Shown: positions 1 through 10,698, numbered from the stretch's first letter. The stretch: 64,000 bases of DNA from an uncultured Halomicronema sp. (GCA_937899725.1 CALCCA010000016.1:54470-118469); one strand, 5' to 3'. Program-made: numbers and translations. Notes: generated by a model from the sequence alone, not told the origin.

Positions 1-732
1 GATGCCCGGTTCCAAACCTTTGGCTGCACGAGCGCGATCGCCTCTTCCTCGGCCCTAACGGAAATCATCAAAGGCAAAACCCTAGACGAAGCGCTCAACA
101 TCTCAAATCACGACATTGCGGATTTTCTCGGCGGCCTGCCGGAAGCCAAGATGCACTGCTCGGTGATGGGCCAAGAAGCGTTAGAAGCTGCCATCTACAA
201 ATATCGCGGTATTGAAGTCAAGCACGATGACGATGACGAAGGTAGCCTGATTTGCCAGTGCTACGGCATCACCGAGCCGAAAATTCGCCGCGTCATCATC
301 GAAAACGACCTCGCCGATGTTGAGCAAGTCACCAACTACATCAAGGCGGGTGGCGGCTGTGGCTCTTGCCTCGCGGGCATTGAAGACATCCTGATCGAAG
401 TGCAGCAAGAGCGGGACGCCGTCCCTGGTCGGGTCGCCGCCGAAATCGCGATCGCCCAGATTGACGACACCGCCGCGCCGCGCCATCTCACCACCGTGCA
501 AAAAATCAAGCTGATTCAGCAGGTGCTGGATACCGAGATTCGGCCCATTCTCATGGCCGACGGCGGTGATGTCGAACTGTTTGACGTCGCGGGCGATCGC
601 GTTCAGGTCACGCTCAAAGGTGCTTGCGGCGGCTGCGCCAGCAGCACTGCCACCCTTAAAAATTCCATCGAGGCCAAGTTAAAGGATCTGGTTTTGCCCA
701 GCCTCACGGTTGAAGAAGTTCCCGTCCTTTAA
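1..732 (+). CDS. nifU: NifU, Fe-S cluster scaffold for nitrogenase (5' end outside window)
   Basis: Scaffold protein that assembles Fe-S clusters for nitrogenase with cysteine sulfur from NifS. The reading frame is open from base 1, so the start and roughly the first 50-60 residues lie to the left; 243 residues are visible. Domain order is typical: IscU-like N-terminal domain with conserved cysteines in FGCTSA and MHCSVM, a central [2Fe-2S] BFD-like domain with CQCYG and GGGCGSC, and the C-terminal NifU domain with CGGCAS (CxxC). Next gene is nifH, 339 bases downstream, in the same direction, the usual nifB-nifS-nifU-nifH order of cyanobacteria. Identification is certain; only the 5' truncation is a limit of the window. 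Confidence 0.97.
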   Translation, partial: DARFQTFGCTSAIASSSALTEIIKGKTLDEALNISNHDIADFLGGLPEAKMHCSVMGQEALEAAIYKYRGIEVKHDDDDEGSLICQCYGITEPKIRRVIIENDLADVEQVTNYIKAGGGCGSCLAGIEDILIEVQQERDAVPGRVAAEIAIAQIDDTAAPRHLTTVQKIKLIQQVLDTEIRPILMADGGDVELFDVAGDRVQVTLKGACGGCASSTATLKNSIEAKLKDLVLPSLTVEEVPVL

Positions 733-746
733 TTTCGCCTGCCCCC

Positions 747-820
747 GTACGGGCGAGGCATTTCGGTTGTCACTGACTGGACTATCAAGCAACGTCATTC
801 ACGAAATGCCTCGCCCCTAC
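747..820. repeat. Palindromic nif-spacer repeat, copy 1
   Basis: Arms GGGCGAGGCATTTCG (751-765) and its exact reverse complement (802-816) enclose a 36-base centre; extending outwards gives 19-base arms (747-765, 802-820) with one mismatch. Sits 15 bases after the nifU stop. The centre is the exact reverse complement of the centre of the copy at 6030-6102. Looks like a MITE/REP-type mobile repeat or an RNA hairpin; no coding. Confidence 0.85.
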
Positions 821-974
821 CCCCACCCTCCCCACCCCCTACTCCCCACTTCCCCACCCATGAACACACTTTCGACAGCCCTGCACTTCGGGCGATCGCC
901 ACCCGCCTGACCCCGAAGTTGTCAGAAATCAACCTTTCACTTACCCGCTCCTGATTTCTGATGCCTCACCTGCG

Positions 975-1944
<970 letters not shown>

Positions 1945-2075
1945 ACCGTTTTGCTGAAGAAATCGGGTCGCGCTGAGCGGCCTCTAACCCAGCGTTTACC
2001 CCGTTCAGGTGGGGCCAAACAGCGCCCCGATTTCTGACTTCCTCTCCACTCACTCACCCTACCTAAGAGGTCACC

Positions 2076-3521
2076 ATGGCCACCGTAGAAGATCGCAAAG
2101 CGCTCGTCCAGGAAGTCCTGGAAGCGTATCCCGCCAAAGCTAAAAAGAGCCGCTCCAAGCACCTGAACGTGACCGAAGCAGACGCCTCCGACTGCGGTGT
2201 CAAGTCCAATAAAAAGTCCGTTCCTGGCGTCATGACCACCCGTGGCTGTGCCTATGCCGGGGCTAAGGGTGTGGTCTGGGGGCCGGTTAAAGACATGATT
2301 CACATTAGCCACGGCCCGGTGGGCTGCGGCTACTACTCCTGGTCTGGTCGGCGTAACTATTACATCGGCACCACGGGGGTTGATACCTTCGGCACGATGC
2401 AGTTCACCTCTGATTTCCAAGAGCGTGACATCGTGTTTGGGGGTGACAAAAAGCTCGACAAGCTGATTGATGAACTCGAAGTGCTCTTTCCCCTCAGCAA
2501 AGGCACCACGATTGAATCAGAATGTCCGGTGGGCTTGATTGGTGATGACATTGAAGCCGTCGCCCGTAAGCAAGCCAAGAAAACGGGCAAGCCAGTGGTT
2601 CCTGTGCGGTGTGAAGGCTTCCGCGGCGTGTCGCAATCGCTGGGTCACCACATTGCCAACGACACTGTGCGGGATTGGGTGCTGCCCAAGGCCGACGAGT
2701 ATCGGCAACTCCCCGAAGGCTATGAGCCTGGCCCCTACGACGTCAACATCATTGGTGACTACAACATTGGTGGTGATGCTTGGCCCAGCCGCTTATTGCT
2801 GGAGGCGATCGGCCTGCGCGTGATCTGTCAGTTCTCGGGTGATGGCACCTTTAATGAAGTGGTGATGACGCCCCTGGCGAAGATGAACCTGATCCACTGC
2901 TATCGCTCGATGAACTACATCTGTCGCTTCATGGAAGAGAAGTATCAGATTCCCTGGTTGGAGTACAACTTCTTTGGCCCCACCCAAATCGCCAAGTCAC
3001 TGCGCAAAATTGCGGCTCAGTTTGACGAAACCATCCAAGCGAAAGCGGAAGAAGTCATCGCCAGCTTCCAGCCCCGGATGGACGCCATTCTGGATAAGTA
3101 TCGCGCTCGTCTCGAAGGTAAGGAAGTGATGATGATGGTGGGTGGCCTGCGGCCGCGCCACGTTGTCCCCGCTTTTGAAGACTTAGGGATGAAGGTGATC
3201 GGCACCGGCTATGAATTCGGTCACGGCGATGACTACAAGCGGACTGCTGACTACGTCGGCGAAGGCACCGTCATCTATGACGACGTCAGTGGCTTTGAGT
3301 TTGAAGAACTTGCCAAGAAGATGAAGCCCGACCTAATCGCCGCTGGCATTAAAGAGAAGTACGTCTTCCAGAAGATGGCGCTACCTTTCCGCCAGATGCA
3401 CTCCTGGGATTATTCCGGCCCGTATCACGGCTACGAAGGCTTTGAAGTCTTTGCCCGCGACATGGATATGGCGATCAATAACCCCACCTGGAGTTTAGTT
3501 AACGCCCCTTGGGCTGAGTAG
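2076..3521 (+). CDS. nifD: NifD, nitrogenase MoFe protein alpha chain
   Basis: Carries FeMo-cofactor and shares the P-cluster with NifK; site of N2 reduction. 481 residues. P-cluster ligands Cys58 (TRGCAYAG), Cys84 (GPVGCGYY) and Cys150 (ESECPVG); FeMo-cofactor ligands Cys275 (IHCYRSMN) and His442 (MHSWDYSG) fall at the same numbers as in Azotobacter. The gene is continuous: it has no excision element of the kind that interrupts nifD in many heterocystous cyanobacteria. Start ATG follows AAGAGGT (2065-2071). Co-oriented with nifH and nifK. Confidence 0.99.
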   Translation: MATVEDRKALVQEVLEAYPAKAKKSRSKHLNVTEADASDCGVKSNKKSVPGVMTTRGCAYAGAKGVVWGPVKDMIHISHGPVGCGYYSWSGRRNYYIGTTGVDTFGTMQFTSDFQERDIVFGGDKKLDKLIDELEVLFPLSKGTTIESECPVGLIGDDIEAVARKQAKKTGKPVVPVRCEGFRGVSQSLGHHIANDTVRDWVLPKADEYRQLPEGYEPGPYDVNIIGDYNIGGDAWPSRLLLEAIGLRVICQFSGDGTFNEVVMTPLAKMNLIHCYRSMNYICRFMEEKYQIPWLEYNFFGPTQIAKSLRKIAAQFDETIQAKAEEVIASFQPRMDAILDKYRARLEGKEVMMMVGGLRPRHVVPAFEDLGMKVIGTGYEFGHGDDYKRTADYVGEGTVIYDDVSGFEFEELAKKMKPDLIAAGIKEKYVFQKMALPFRQMHSWDYSGPYHGYEGFEVFARDMDMAINNPTWSLVNAPWAE

Positions 3522-3666
3522 GGGAGTCGGGAGTCGAGGGCAGAGAGTCGCGGGCACGCCCGGATTTCCTACCCTCCTCCCCCTACCCATCCACTCCCCA
3601 CCCTCTACCCTCCACTCATCCACTCTTCACCCCCCTCACTCATTCACCGCTCCCGAGGAGAACCCC
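3522..3666 (+). other. Pyrimidine-rich nifD-nifK spacer
   Basis: After a short purine-rich stretch (3522-3555), about 100 bases (3566-3653) are almost only C and T with scattered A, made of degenerate CCCTCCACT-like units, ending in the ribosome binding site GAGGAG (3655-3660) of nifK. Similar tracts occur in the nifU-nifH, nifK-nifZ (5270-5343) and pre-nifEN (6098-6168) spacers. No hairpin terminator is visible, so read-through into nifK is expected. Confidence 0.6.
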
Positions 3667-5235
3667 ATGACTGAGAACACCAATCCCCAAGTGCCGGCGA
3701 ACCCGTCTGAGCCTGGCAAGATTCAAGACCACTTCGATCTGTTCCATACCGATACGTACCAAGACCTATTTGAGTACAAGCGTCAGTTTGAAGGGGCGCA
3801 CGATCGCGACCTCGTCACCGAAACTGCTGAATGGACCAAAAGCTGGGAGTATCGTGAAAAGAATTTTTCGCGGGAAGCGCTGACGATCAACCCGGCTAAA
3901 GCCTGTCAACCTTTGGGTTCGCTGTTTGTCGCTTCTGGGTTTGAAGGCACGCTGCCCTACAGCCATGGTTCACAAGGCTGCGTAGCGTACTTCCGCACCC
4001 ACCTAACCAGAAACTACAAAGAGCCCTTCCAGGCCGTCTCCTCTTCTATGACTGAGGATGCTGCGGTATTTGGTGGTCTCAATAACCTCAAGAATGGCTT
4101 GCAGAACTCTTACGAACTCTATAAGCCCAAGATGATTGCCCTCTGCACCACCTGTATGGCTGAGGTGATTGGGGATGACATCGGCGCGTTCATTCAGACG
4201 GCCAAAAACGAGGAACTGATTCCTCAGGAGTTGCCGGTTCCTGCTGCTCACACGCCCAGCTTTGTGGGTTCTCACATCACTGGCTATGACAACATGCTGG
4301 TGAGCATTCTCAAAACGCTGACCGCCGGCAAAAAAGCCGAAACCACTAACGGCAAGTTCAACTTCAACCTGGGTTTTGACCCCTACATTGGCAACCTGCG
4401 CGAACTGAAGCGGATTCTCGGCCTGTTTGGCATCGATTACACCATCCTCTCGGACAACTCCGATACGTTTGATTCGCCTAACACCGGCGAGTTCAAGATG
4501 TACAACGGGTTGACCACGCTCGAAGAGGCCGGTGATTCGATTAATGCCGAAGGCAGCTTCTTCTTCCAGAAGTACACCACGCCCAAAACTCAGGACTACA
4601 TCACGAAGGAATGGGCGCAAAAGACCTATAACTTCCGTCCCTTCGGCATCAAAGGCACCGATGAGTTCTTGATGGCGCTGTCTGCCGTCACGGGCAAGGC
4701 GATTCCTCAGGAACTGCAGCAAGAGCGGGGCCGGGCGGTTGATGCGATGACTGACTCGCAAGCCTGGATTCACGGCAAGCGCGTAGCCCTTTACGGCGAC
4801 CCGGATCATGTGTTTGGCATCACTCAGTTCTTACTGGAAATGGGCGCTGAGCCCGTCCACATCGTGGTCACCAACAGCAACCCCGACTTCGAGGCCGAAC
4901 TCCGGGAAGTGCTGACCAACAGCCCTTACGGCCAAGAGGCCACCATCTGGGGCAAGAAGGATCTGTGGCACCTGCGTTCCCTGATGTTCACTGAGCCGGT
5001 TGACCTGCTAATTGGTAACTCCTACGGCAAGTACCTCTGGCGTGATACCCATACGCCTCTGGTGCGCATTGGTTACCCGATCTTCGATCGCCACCACATG
5101 CACCGTTACGCCACCTTGGGCTACCAGGGCGCGATCAACCAGTTCAACTGGATCGTCAACACCATCTTGGATGAACTCGATCGCAAGACGATCATCCCGT
5201 CGAAGACGGACATCTCCTTTGACTTGATCCGTTAG
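3667..5235 (+). CDS. nifK: NifK, nitrogenase MoFe protein beta chain
   Basis: Beta subunit of dinitrogenase; forms the alpha2beta2 tetramer with NifD and supplies half of the P-cluster. 522 residues, usual for cyanobacteria. P-cluster cysteines Cys80 (AKACQPLG), Cys105 (GSQGCVAY) and Cys163 (TTCMAEV) are present, together with the beta-chain signature HGSQGC. Start ATG is preceded by GAGGAG at 3655-3660. Spacing of 145 bases from nifD and co-orientation indicate the nifHDK operon. No odd feature. Confidence 0.99.
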   Translation: MTENTNPQVPANPSEPGKIQDHFDLFHTDTYQDLFEYKRQFEGAHDRDLVTETAEWTKSWEYREKNFSREALTINPAKACQPLGSLFVASGFEGTLPYSHGSQGCVAYFRTHLTRNYKEPFQAVSSSMTEDAAVFGGLNNLKNGLQNSYELYKPKMIALCTTCMAEVIGDDIGAFIQTAKNEELIPQELPVPAAHTPSFVGSHITGYDNMLVSILKTLTAGKKAETTNGKFNFNLGFDPYIGNLRELKRILGLFGIDYTILSDNSDTFDSPNTGEFKMYNGLTTLEEAGDSINAEGSFFFQKYTTPKTQDYITKEWAQKTYNFRPFGIKGTDEFLMALSAVTGKAIPQELQQERGRAVDAMTDSQAWIHGKRVALYGDPDHVFGITQFLLEMGAEPVHIVVTNSNPDFEAELREVLTNSPYGQEATIWGKKDLWHLRSLMFTEPVDLLIGNSYGKYLWRDTHTPLVRIGYPIFDRHHMHRYATLGYQGAINQFNWIVNTILDELDRKTIIPSKTDISFDLIR

Positions 5236-5346
5236 GGAGCCAGGGCGCAGGGGGGGCAAGGCGCAGACAGTGGCCTCTCCCCTGCCCCTCATCTTCCCCT
5301 CTCCCCTGCCTTCTCTCCCTGCTCCACCCTCCACTCCTCCCCTGCT

Positions 5347-5643
5347 ATGAAACTCAGCGAAGAAGTCGAACTTGACGGTCCCCCCCTTTACGACATGGGT
5401 AGCCGCGTCCGCGTCAAAAAGGTCATTCGCAACGATGGCACTTTTCCGGGCAAAGACATCGGCTTCCACCTCGCCAAAAAGGGCGACGTTGGCTACATCG
5501 TGGGCATTGGCACCTACCTGCAGCGCGCCTACATTTATTCCGTTCACTTTATTGAAAGCAACTATGTCGTTGGTTGCCTCAGCCGCGAACTCGAACTGAC
5601 CGACGACGACTACAAGCCGTTGATTCAACAAGAAGACTGGTAA
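5347..5643 (+). CDS. nifZ: NifZ-type nitrogenase maturation protein
   Basis: 98-residue protein of the NifZ family, which helps the second P-cluster of the MoFe protein to mature together with NifH. Visible hallmarks are the SH3-like beta segments VRVKKVIRNDGTFPGKD and KGDVGYIVGIGTYL near residues 20-60 and the acidic C-terminus. No clear Shine-Dalgarno sequence precedes the ATG; the upstream spacer is pyrimidine-rich. The following gene starts 5 bases after its stop, so the two are co-transcribed. Placement directly after nifK is common in cyanobacterial nif clusters. Confidence 0.88.
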   Translation: MKLSEEVELDGPPLYDMGSRVRVKKVIRNDGTFPGKDIGFHLAKKGDVGYIVGIGTYLQRAYIYSVHFIESNYVVGCLSRELELTDDDYKPLIQQEDW

Positions 5644-5648
5644 GACCG

Positions 5649-5969
5649 ATGAATACCTTCACCGCTCACCCTCACTCCCATCCGCCCCTGGCCCCGCGCC
5701 AACCCCGCCTCGGCCTTTTGAATCCCTTGCGCCGCTGGATTGATCAGATTGAAGTTCGCGATCGCACCTTTGCCCACCGGGTTTGCCAGGTGATTCCCTG
5801 CTGTTGCCCGTTTGAACGCACCTTTACGGCGCTGGGTCGCGAAATTCATATTCCGGCCCTCTGCGAACTCAACCCGATTTACGACGAACTCGTGGGCCTG
5901 CGGTTTCGCTCGTTGAGCTATCTCGCTGATGTCTGCGAAGAAGATATCACCCGCTATATCTGCGATTGA
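5649..5969 (+). CDS. Mo-dependent nitrogenase family protein (small, nif-associated)
   Basis: 106 residues when started at the ATG 5 bases after nifZ; a longer frame reaching back into nifZ is less likely. Contains a Cys-rich segment VCQVIPCCCPFERTF and IHIPALCELNP, matching the small cyanobacterial family annotated as Mo-dependent nitrogenase C-terminal (PF06967). Function is unknown; members occur next to nifK/nifE and sometimes outside nif clusters. Four closely spaced cysteines suggest metal or Fe-S binding, which is inference. The N-terminal 25 residues are Pro/His-rich and probably disordered. Confidence 0.75.
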   Translation: MNTFTAHPHSHPPLAPRQPRLGLLNPLRRWIDQIEVRDRTFAHRVCQVIPCCCPFERTFTALGREIHIPALCELNPIYDELVGLRFRSLSYLADVCEEDITRYICD

Positions 5970-5994
5970 TGGGGGCGATCGCTCCCCACCCCCA

Positions 5995-6102
5995 TACGGG
6001 CGAGGCATTTCGAATCACACGCACATTCCGTACGGGCGAGGCATTTCGTGAATGACGTTGCTTGATAGTCCAGTCAGTGACAACCGAAATGCCTCGCCCC
6101 TG
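5995..6102. repeat. Palindromic nif-spacer repeat, copy 2, plus a solo arm
   Basis: Full copy at 6030-6102: left arm GGGCGAGGCATTTCG ending at 6048, right arm CGAAATGCCTCGCCC at 6085-6099, 36-base centre. The centre is an exact reverse complement of that in copy 1 (747-820), so the two copies differ by inversion. A solo arm (TACGGGCGAGGCATTTCG, 5995-6012) sits just upstream. The repeat lies between the Mo-dependent family gene and nifEN and creates a spurious in-frame ATG at 6052. Confidence 0.85.
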
Positions 6103-6171
6103 CAGCCCCTGCACCACCGGCCTCGCCCCTGCCGCCTCGCTACCCTCCCCGCCCCTTACCTGCCCGCCGCC

Positions 6172-9045
6172 ATGAAAATGACCTCTGGGAAAATTAACGA
6201 GCTTCTGACCCAGCCGGGTTGCGAGCACAATCACAAAAAAGAAGGCAAGGGTAAAAACAAAGCCTGTCAGCAACAAGCTCAGCCCGGTGCCGCCCAGGGT
6301 GGCTGTGCCTTTGATGGCGCCAGCATTGCCCTCGTCCCCATTACTGACGTCGCGCACCTGGTGCACGGCCCGATCGCCTGTGCAGGCAACTCTTGGGGCA
6401 GCCGGGGCAGCCTATCCTCTGGCCCCATGATCTACAAGATGGGGTTCACCACTGACCTGAGCGAAAACGACATCATCTTTGGCGGGGAAAAGAAGCTCTA
6501 CAAAGCGGTGCGGGAAGTCAAGGAACGCTATAACCCCGCCGCCGTGTTTGTCTACCTCACCTGCGTCACGGCGCTGATTGGGGATGATTTGGATGCGGTG
6601 TGTAAGGCCGCCAGTGAGAAATTTGAGATTCCCGTCGTGCCCGTCAGCTCGCCGGGCTTTGTCGGCAGCAAGAACCTCGGCAACCGCATTGGCGGTGAGG
6701 CCCTGCTGGAGTATGTCGTGGGCACCGGCGAACCGGAAACCACCACCCCCTATGACATCAACTTGATTGGCGAATACAACATCGCGGGCGAGATGTGGGG
6801 CGTTACACCGCTGCTAGAAAAAGTGGGCATTCGGGTGCTCTCGAAAATCACGGGTGACGCTCGCTATCAAGAAATTACCTACGCGCATCGGGCCAAGCTC
6901 AACGTGATGATCTGCTCGAAAGCGCTGATCAACATGGCCCACAAAATGCAGGAGCGCTACGACATTCCCTATATTGAAGCGTCCATCTACGGCGTCGAGG
7001 ATATCAATAACCTGCTGCGGACGATCGCTGCTCACTTCAATGACGAGGCTTTGCAAGCCCGCGTTGAAGCCCTCATTGCAGAAGAGACTGCTCGACTCAC
7101 CGACGCCTTAGCCCCCTACCGTCAACGCCTGCAGGGCAAGCGTGTAGTGCTATACACCGGTGGCGTTAAGAGCTGGTCAATCATTTCGGCGGCCCATGAC
7201 CTGGGCATTGATGTCGTGGCGACGAGCACCAAAAAGAGCACCGAAGAAGACAAAGCCCGCATCAAAAATCTGCTCGGCAAAGACGGCATGATGCTGCAAA
7301 AGGGCAATGCTCAAGAGCTGCTGAAGGTGATCGCTAAAACTAAAGCCGACATGCTGATCGCGGGGGGACGCAACCAGTACACCGCCCTCAAAGCGCGCAT
7401 TCCTTTCCTCGACATCAATCAAGAACGTCACCATCCTTATGCCGGGTATATCGGCATGATTGAGATGGCCAAGGAACTGGACGAAGCGCTGCACAGCCCG
7501 ATTTGGGAGCAGGTGCGCCGGGTAGCGCCTTGGGAGCAAACAGACGATGGCTTAGGCGAGCCGGTGCTCGGAGTGGGGCAGAACGTCCTCGAACCCCACG
7601 CTGCCGAGCAAGATCACCGCGCCCCGGCCCCCACCAAAGTGGTCTCGCGTCGCAAAGGCGTGGCGGTCAACCCGCTGAAGCAAAGCCAACCTCTCGGGGC
7701 GGCCCTGGCTTATCTGGGCGTCAAAGGCATCATGCCGCTGTTCCATGGGTCGCAAGGGTGTACGGCCTTTGCCAAGGTGATGCTGGTGCGCCACTTTCGG
7801 GAAGCGATTCCGCTCTCTACCACGGCGATGACCGAGGTCTCGACCATTCTCGGCGGCGAGGACAACGTGGAAACGGCGCTCCTGACGCTGATCGAAAAGT
7901 CTCAGCCCGAAATCGTCGGGCTCTGTACCACCGGCCTGACGGAAACGCGGGGCGATGACATGGAGGGCATTTTGCGCACGATTCGCAAGCGTCGTACTGA
8001 ACTCGCAAAACTGCCGATCGCCTTTGCCTCCACCCCTGACTTTAAGGGTGCCTTGCAAGATGGTTTTGCCGCCGCCGTTGAAGCCCTAGTGCGGGACATT
8101 CCCATCGAGCATGATGACAGTGTCGATGTCGATGCTCTGCACGCTGACCCTTACTATCCCTATCCTGCCGACGAAACCCACACTCAGGTGACGGTGCTTG
8201 CGGGGCCGTCCCTCGCCCCAGGCGATGTGCAAGCAGTCAAAGATATGGTGACAGCCTTTGGCCTTACCGCCGTGATGGTGCCCGACTTGTCGATGTCGCT
8301 CGACGGTCATCTGTCTGACGAATACAGTGCGGTGACCAGTGGTGGCACCACCGTTGATGAACTGAAGACGCTGTATCAGTCGCGCTACACGATCGCGATC
8401 GGTCACATCATGACCACCGCCGCTGAGATCTTGCAGCAGCGCTTTGGCACTGAGTTCACCGTCTTCAGCAGTTTGACGGGCTTAGGCGAAGTCGATGTCT
8501 TCTTGCAAAAGCTGTCAGACCTTAGCGGCCAGCCCGTGCCCGCCAAATATCAGCACCAGCGGCAGCAACTGCAAGACGCCATTCTCGACACCCATTTCTT
8601 TTTTGGTCGCAAGCGGGTGGCTCTGGCGCTAGAGCCTGATTTGCTGCACACCGTGGCTTGGTGGCTCAAGACGACCGGGGCAGAAGTCCACGCTGCCGTC
8701 ACCACCACCAAATCCAAGCTGCTGAAGGACTTGCCCATTGACACAGTCACCATTGGCGATTTGGAAGACTTTGCCGAACTGGCTCAAGGGGCCGACCTGC
8801 TGATTGGCAACTCCAACGCCAAAGCCATTGCGAAAAAGCTGGACGTGCCGCTTTATCGCTTGGGCTTCCCCGTGTTCGATCGCCTGGGCAATGGCCGCCG
8901 CACCACCGTGGGCTACGACGGTACGACCCAGCTGTTGTTTGATGTCGGCAACTTGTTTTTAGAAGCCGATGAGGAGAATGCCCACGCGCTGGTGCATAGC
9001 TGGCGAGAAGGCCAGGGGGAAATGAGTCACGAGTTGTTGGTATAG
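6172..9045 (+). CDS. nifEN: NifEN fusion, FeMo-cofactor assembly scaffold
   Basis: Single 957-residue protein joining NifE (about 1-455) and NifN (about 493-957) through a linker of some 40 residues rich in Ala, Pro and charged residues. NifEN receives the NifB-co precursor and converts it to FeMo-cofactor with NifH. Cluster ligands are kept in both halves: Nif[27 protein letters not shown] and MICSKAL; Nif[10 protein letters not shown] and GLCTTGL. Start set at ATG 6172 (MKMTSGK); an in-frame ATG at 6052 would translate the palindromic repeat and has no support. No stop or frameshift separates the halves. Followed by nifX after 68 bases. In most cyanobacteria nifE and nifN are separate; fusions have been reported in some. 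Confidence 0.96.
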   Translation: MKMTSGKINELLTQPGCEHNHKKEGKGKNKACQQQAQPGAAQGGCAFDGASIALVPITDVAHLVHGPIACAGNSWGSRGSLSSGPMIYKMGFTTDLSENDIIFGGEKKLYKAVREVKERYNPAAVFVYLTCVTALIGDDLDAVCKAASEKFEIPVVPVSSPGFVGSKNLGNRIGGEALLEYVVGTGEPETTTPYDINLIGEYNIAGEMWGVTPLLEKVGIRVLSKITGDARYQEITYAHRAKLNVMICSKALINMAHKMQERYDIPYIEASIYGVEDINNLLRTIAAHFNDEALQARVEALIAEETARLTDALAPYRQRLQGKRVVLYTGGVKSWSIISAAHDLGIDVVATSTKKSTEEDKARIKNLLGKDGMMLQKGNAQELLKVIAKTKADMLIAGGRNQYTALKARIPFLDINQERHHPYAGYIGMIEMAKELDEALHSPIWEQVRRVAPWEQTDDGLGEPVLGVGQNVLEPHAAEQDHRAPAPTKVVSRRKGVAVNPLKQSQPLGAALAYLGVKGIMPLFHGSQGCTAFAKVMLVRHFREAIPLSTTAMTEVSTILGGEDNVETALLTLIEKSQPEIVGLCTTGLTETRGDDMEGILRTIRKRRTELAKLPIAFASTPDFKGALQDGFAAAVEALVRDIPIEHDDSVDVDALHADPYYPYPADETHTQVTVLAGPSLAPGDVQAVKDMVTAFGLTAVMVPDLSMSLDGHLSDEYSAVTSGGTTVDELKTLYQSRYTIAIGHIMTTAAEILQQRFGTEFTVFSSLTGLGEVDVFLQKLSDLSGQPVPAKYQHQRQQLQDAILDTHFFFGRKRVALALEPDLLHTVAWWLKTTGAEVHAAVTTTKSKLLKDLPIDTVTIGDLEDFAELAQGADLLIGNSNAKAIAKKLDVPLYRLGFPVFDRLGNGRRTTVGYDGTTQLLFDVGNLFLEADEENAHALVHSWREGQGEMSHELLV

Positions 9046-9113
9046 CTGCCTGCGCTGGTGCTGCCACCACTCCTCTATTCCTCGCCGCTTGATTTTCCAC
9101 AAGGAGACCCCTG

Positions 9114-9539
9114 ATGAAAGTTGCATTCACAACCCGAGACTCAGAAACCATTAATGCCCACTTTGGCTCGGCCCAGCGAGTGGATGTCTATGAGGTGGAC
9201 ACCGCTGGCTACGCCTTTTTAGAGACGCTGGAATTTGGCGGCAATCTCAAAGAAGACGGCAACGAAGACAAGCTAGAGCCCAAAGTCAAAGCGTTGGACG
9301 GCTGCACCCTGGTCTATGTCTCTGCCATTGGCGGCAGTGCGGCAGCGCGACTGATTCGCAAAAATATTACCCCCGTTAAGGCCCAGACAGAGGCAGATGA
9401 TATTCAAGATGTGCTGACCCGGTTGGTGGAAACCCTCAACGGCAGTCCGCCCCCCTGGTTACGCAAGGCGCTGCAAAAGAGTCAGCCCCGCAACTTTGAA
9501 GACGACTTTGACACTATCGAGGAGGAAGTACTCGTATGA
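9114..9539 (+). CDS. nifX: NifX, FeMo-cofactor precursor carrier
   Basis: 141-residue member of the NifX/NifB-C-terminal (dinitrogenase iron-molybdenum cofactor binding) family, which stores and moves cofactor precursors between NifB and NifEN. The domain starts MKVAFTTRDSETINAHFG, with the conserved NAHFG and the GGSAAARLI segment. AAGGAG (9101-9106) lies 7 bases before the ATG. The stop overlaps the next start as ATGA, indicating translational coupling with the DUF269 gene. Confidence 0.95.
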   Translation: MKVAFTTRDSETINAHFGSAQRVDVYEVDTAGYAFLETLEFGGNLKEDGNEDKLEPKVKALDGCTLVYVSAIGGSAAARLIRKNITPVKAQTEADDIQDVLTRLVETLNGSPPPWLRKALQKSQPRNFEDDFDTIEEEVLV

Positions 9540-10015
9540 GCCCCGCACCTGTCGCCGCTGCCCTTGACGCAGCCCTGATTGTTGATAACTCGCCTTTCCT
9601 AAAGGCGATCGTGCAGCAAATTCGCGCTAACGACCCCTACGGCACCTACCGCAATTGGGCGGATGAGCTGCTGCTCAAGCCCTATGTGCTCAGCAAAGCC
9701 CAAAAGCGCGAAATTTCTGTAGAGGGAGAAGTTGACCTCATTACCCAGAGCCGGGTGATGGCTTTTTATCGAGCGGTGGCCTACCGCATCGAAGAAGAGT
9801 CGGGCCTGCTATCCCAAGTGGTCATTGACTTGAGCCACGAAGGCTTTGGGTGGGCGCTGGTGTTCTCCGGACGGCTCTTGCTCGTTTCCAAAACCTTACG
9901 AGATGCCCAACGCTTTGGCTTTGCCTCCCTCGAAAAGCTCAACGACGAAGGCGAAAAGCTGGTCAACAGAGGGATTGAGCTAGCGCAGCGGTTTCCCGAA
10001 GTCGCTGATGTTTAG
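9536..10015 (+). CDS. NifX-associated nitrogen fixation protein (DUF269)
   Basis: 159 residues, family DUF269 (PF03270), found almost only beside nifX. Motifs include the early FLKAIVQQIRANDPYGTYR and the central FYRAVAYRIEEESG. Start overlaps the nifX stop by 4 bases (ATGA). Exact biochemical role is not established; the strict link to nifX suggests a job in cofactor trafficking. Soluble, no membrane segment. Normal length. Confidence 0.92.
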   Translation: MSPAPVAAALDAALIVDNSPFLKAIVQQIRANDPYGTYRNWADELLLKPYVLSKAQKREISVEGEVDLITQSRVMAFYRAVAYRIEEESGLLSQVVIDLSHEGFGWALVFSGRLLLVSKTLRDAQRFGFASLEKLNDEGEKLVNRGIELAQRFPEVADV

Positions 10016-10123
10016 CGGTTGAGGGGAGCGGGGGCGCAATGCCGAGAGGGTCGCCTCAATGAACTCCCCGCCTGGCCCCACCTCTACCTATCTATCCACT
10101 GACCCATCCACCCTGAGCCGCCT

Positions 10124-10348
10124 ATGACTATAGCCACCCCTACTCCCACCGATATCGAGGCGCTGAAAAAGCAAATCAAGCGGCTCAACAGCAAAGCCGG
10201 TCAGATGAAGATGGATCTGCACGATATCGCCGAAGGACTGCCTAACGACCTGGAACAGCTGCCCGAGGCGGCAGCTCGCACCTACGACATCTACTGCCAA
10301 CTGCGCGAACTCAAGCAACAACTCAAAACTTTGGAGGCCCAGTCATGA
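10124..10348 (+). CDS. CCE_0567-type nif-associated helical protein (DUF683)
   Basis: 74-residue, charged, helical protein of the DUF683/CCE_0567 family, known from nif clusters, whose Cyanothece member forms a Rop-like helical hairpin. Visible: IEALKKQIKRLNSKAGQMK then LPNDLEQLPEAAARTYDIY and LRELKQQLKTLEAQ, giving two amphipathic helices. Metal binding has been proposed for the family but is not proven. Its stop overlaps the nifW start (ATGA), so it is coupled to nifW; the 108-base gap from the DUF269 gene is C-rich. Confidence 0.9.
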   Translation: MTIATPTPTDIEALKKQIKRLNSKAGQMKMDLHDIAEGLPNDLEQLPEAAARTYDIYCQLRELKQQLKTLEAQS

Positions 10349-10662
10349 CCACCTCACCGCTTTCCCTTTCTCAGTTCAACCAGTTGAAAGACGCCGAAGA
10401 ATATTTTCAGTTTTTTGGCTTGAGCTACGACCCCCAGGTCGTCAACGTCAATCGCCTGCACATTCTGCGCAAGTTTTCGCAGTTTGTGCAGGCGGTTGAC
10501 AAAAACCAAAGCGAAGCGGAACTCCTCGCGGCCTACAGCCAGGAACTGCGCAACGCCTACGACCTGTTTTTGACCTCTAATTCAGTTGAGCAAAAGCTGT
10601 TTAAGGTGTTCCAAGACCGGCCCAGTAACGTGGTCATGGTTTCCGACATTGAGGTGGAATAA
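10345..10662 (+). CDS. nifW: NifW, nitrogenase stabilising/protective protein
   Basis: 105-residue NifW. The family associates with the MoFe protein, aids its maturation and protects against oxygen. Recognisable segments are LKDAEEYFQFFGLSYDP near the N-terminus and NRLHILRKFSQ, with the C-terminal LFKVFQDRPSNVV. Start is coupled to the preceding gene by a 4-base overlap. It is the last gene before the palindromic repeat block at 10.7 kb, which separates it from hesA. Confidence 0.95.
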   Translation: MTTSPLSLSQFNQLKDAEEYFQFFGLSYDPQVVNVNRLHILRKFSQFVQAVDKNQSEAELLAAYSQELRNAYDLFLTSNSVEQKLFKVFQDRPSNVVMVSDIEVE

Positions 10663-10698
10663 ACCTCACCTCGATTCCCCTTGGTCAGGACGAGGCAT

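Noticed and set aside
710..910. Short + strand frame after nifU
   Set aside because: Overlaps nifU end and consists of repeat and C-rich tract.
4003..4809. Open frame of 268 codons on the minus strand inside nifK
   Set aside because: Antisense shadow of nifK's codon bias; no start signal, no domain, and nifK is a perfect family match.
6052..6171. Upstream in-frame ATG extending NifEN by 40 residues
   Set aside because: It would translate the palindromic repeat and a C-rich stretch; NifE homologues begin near MKMTSGK.
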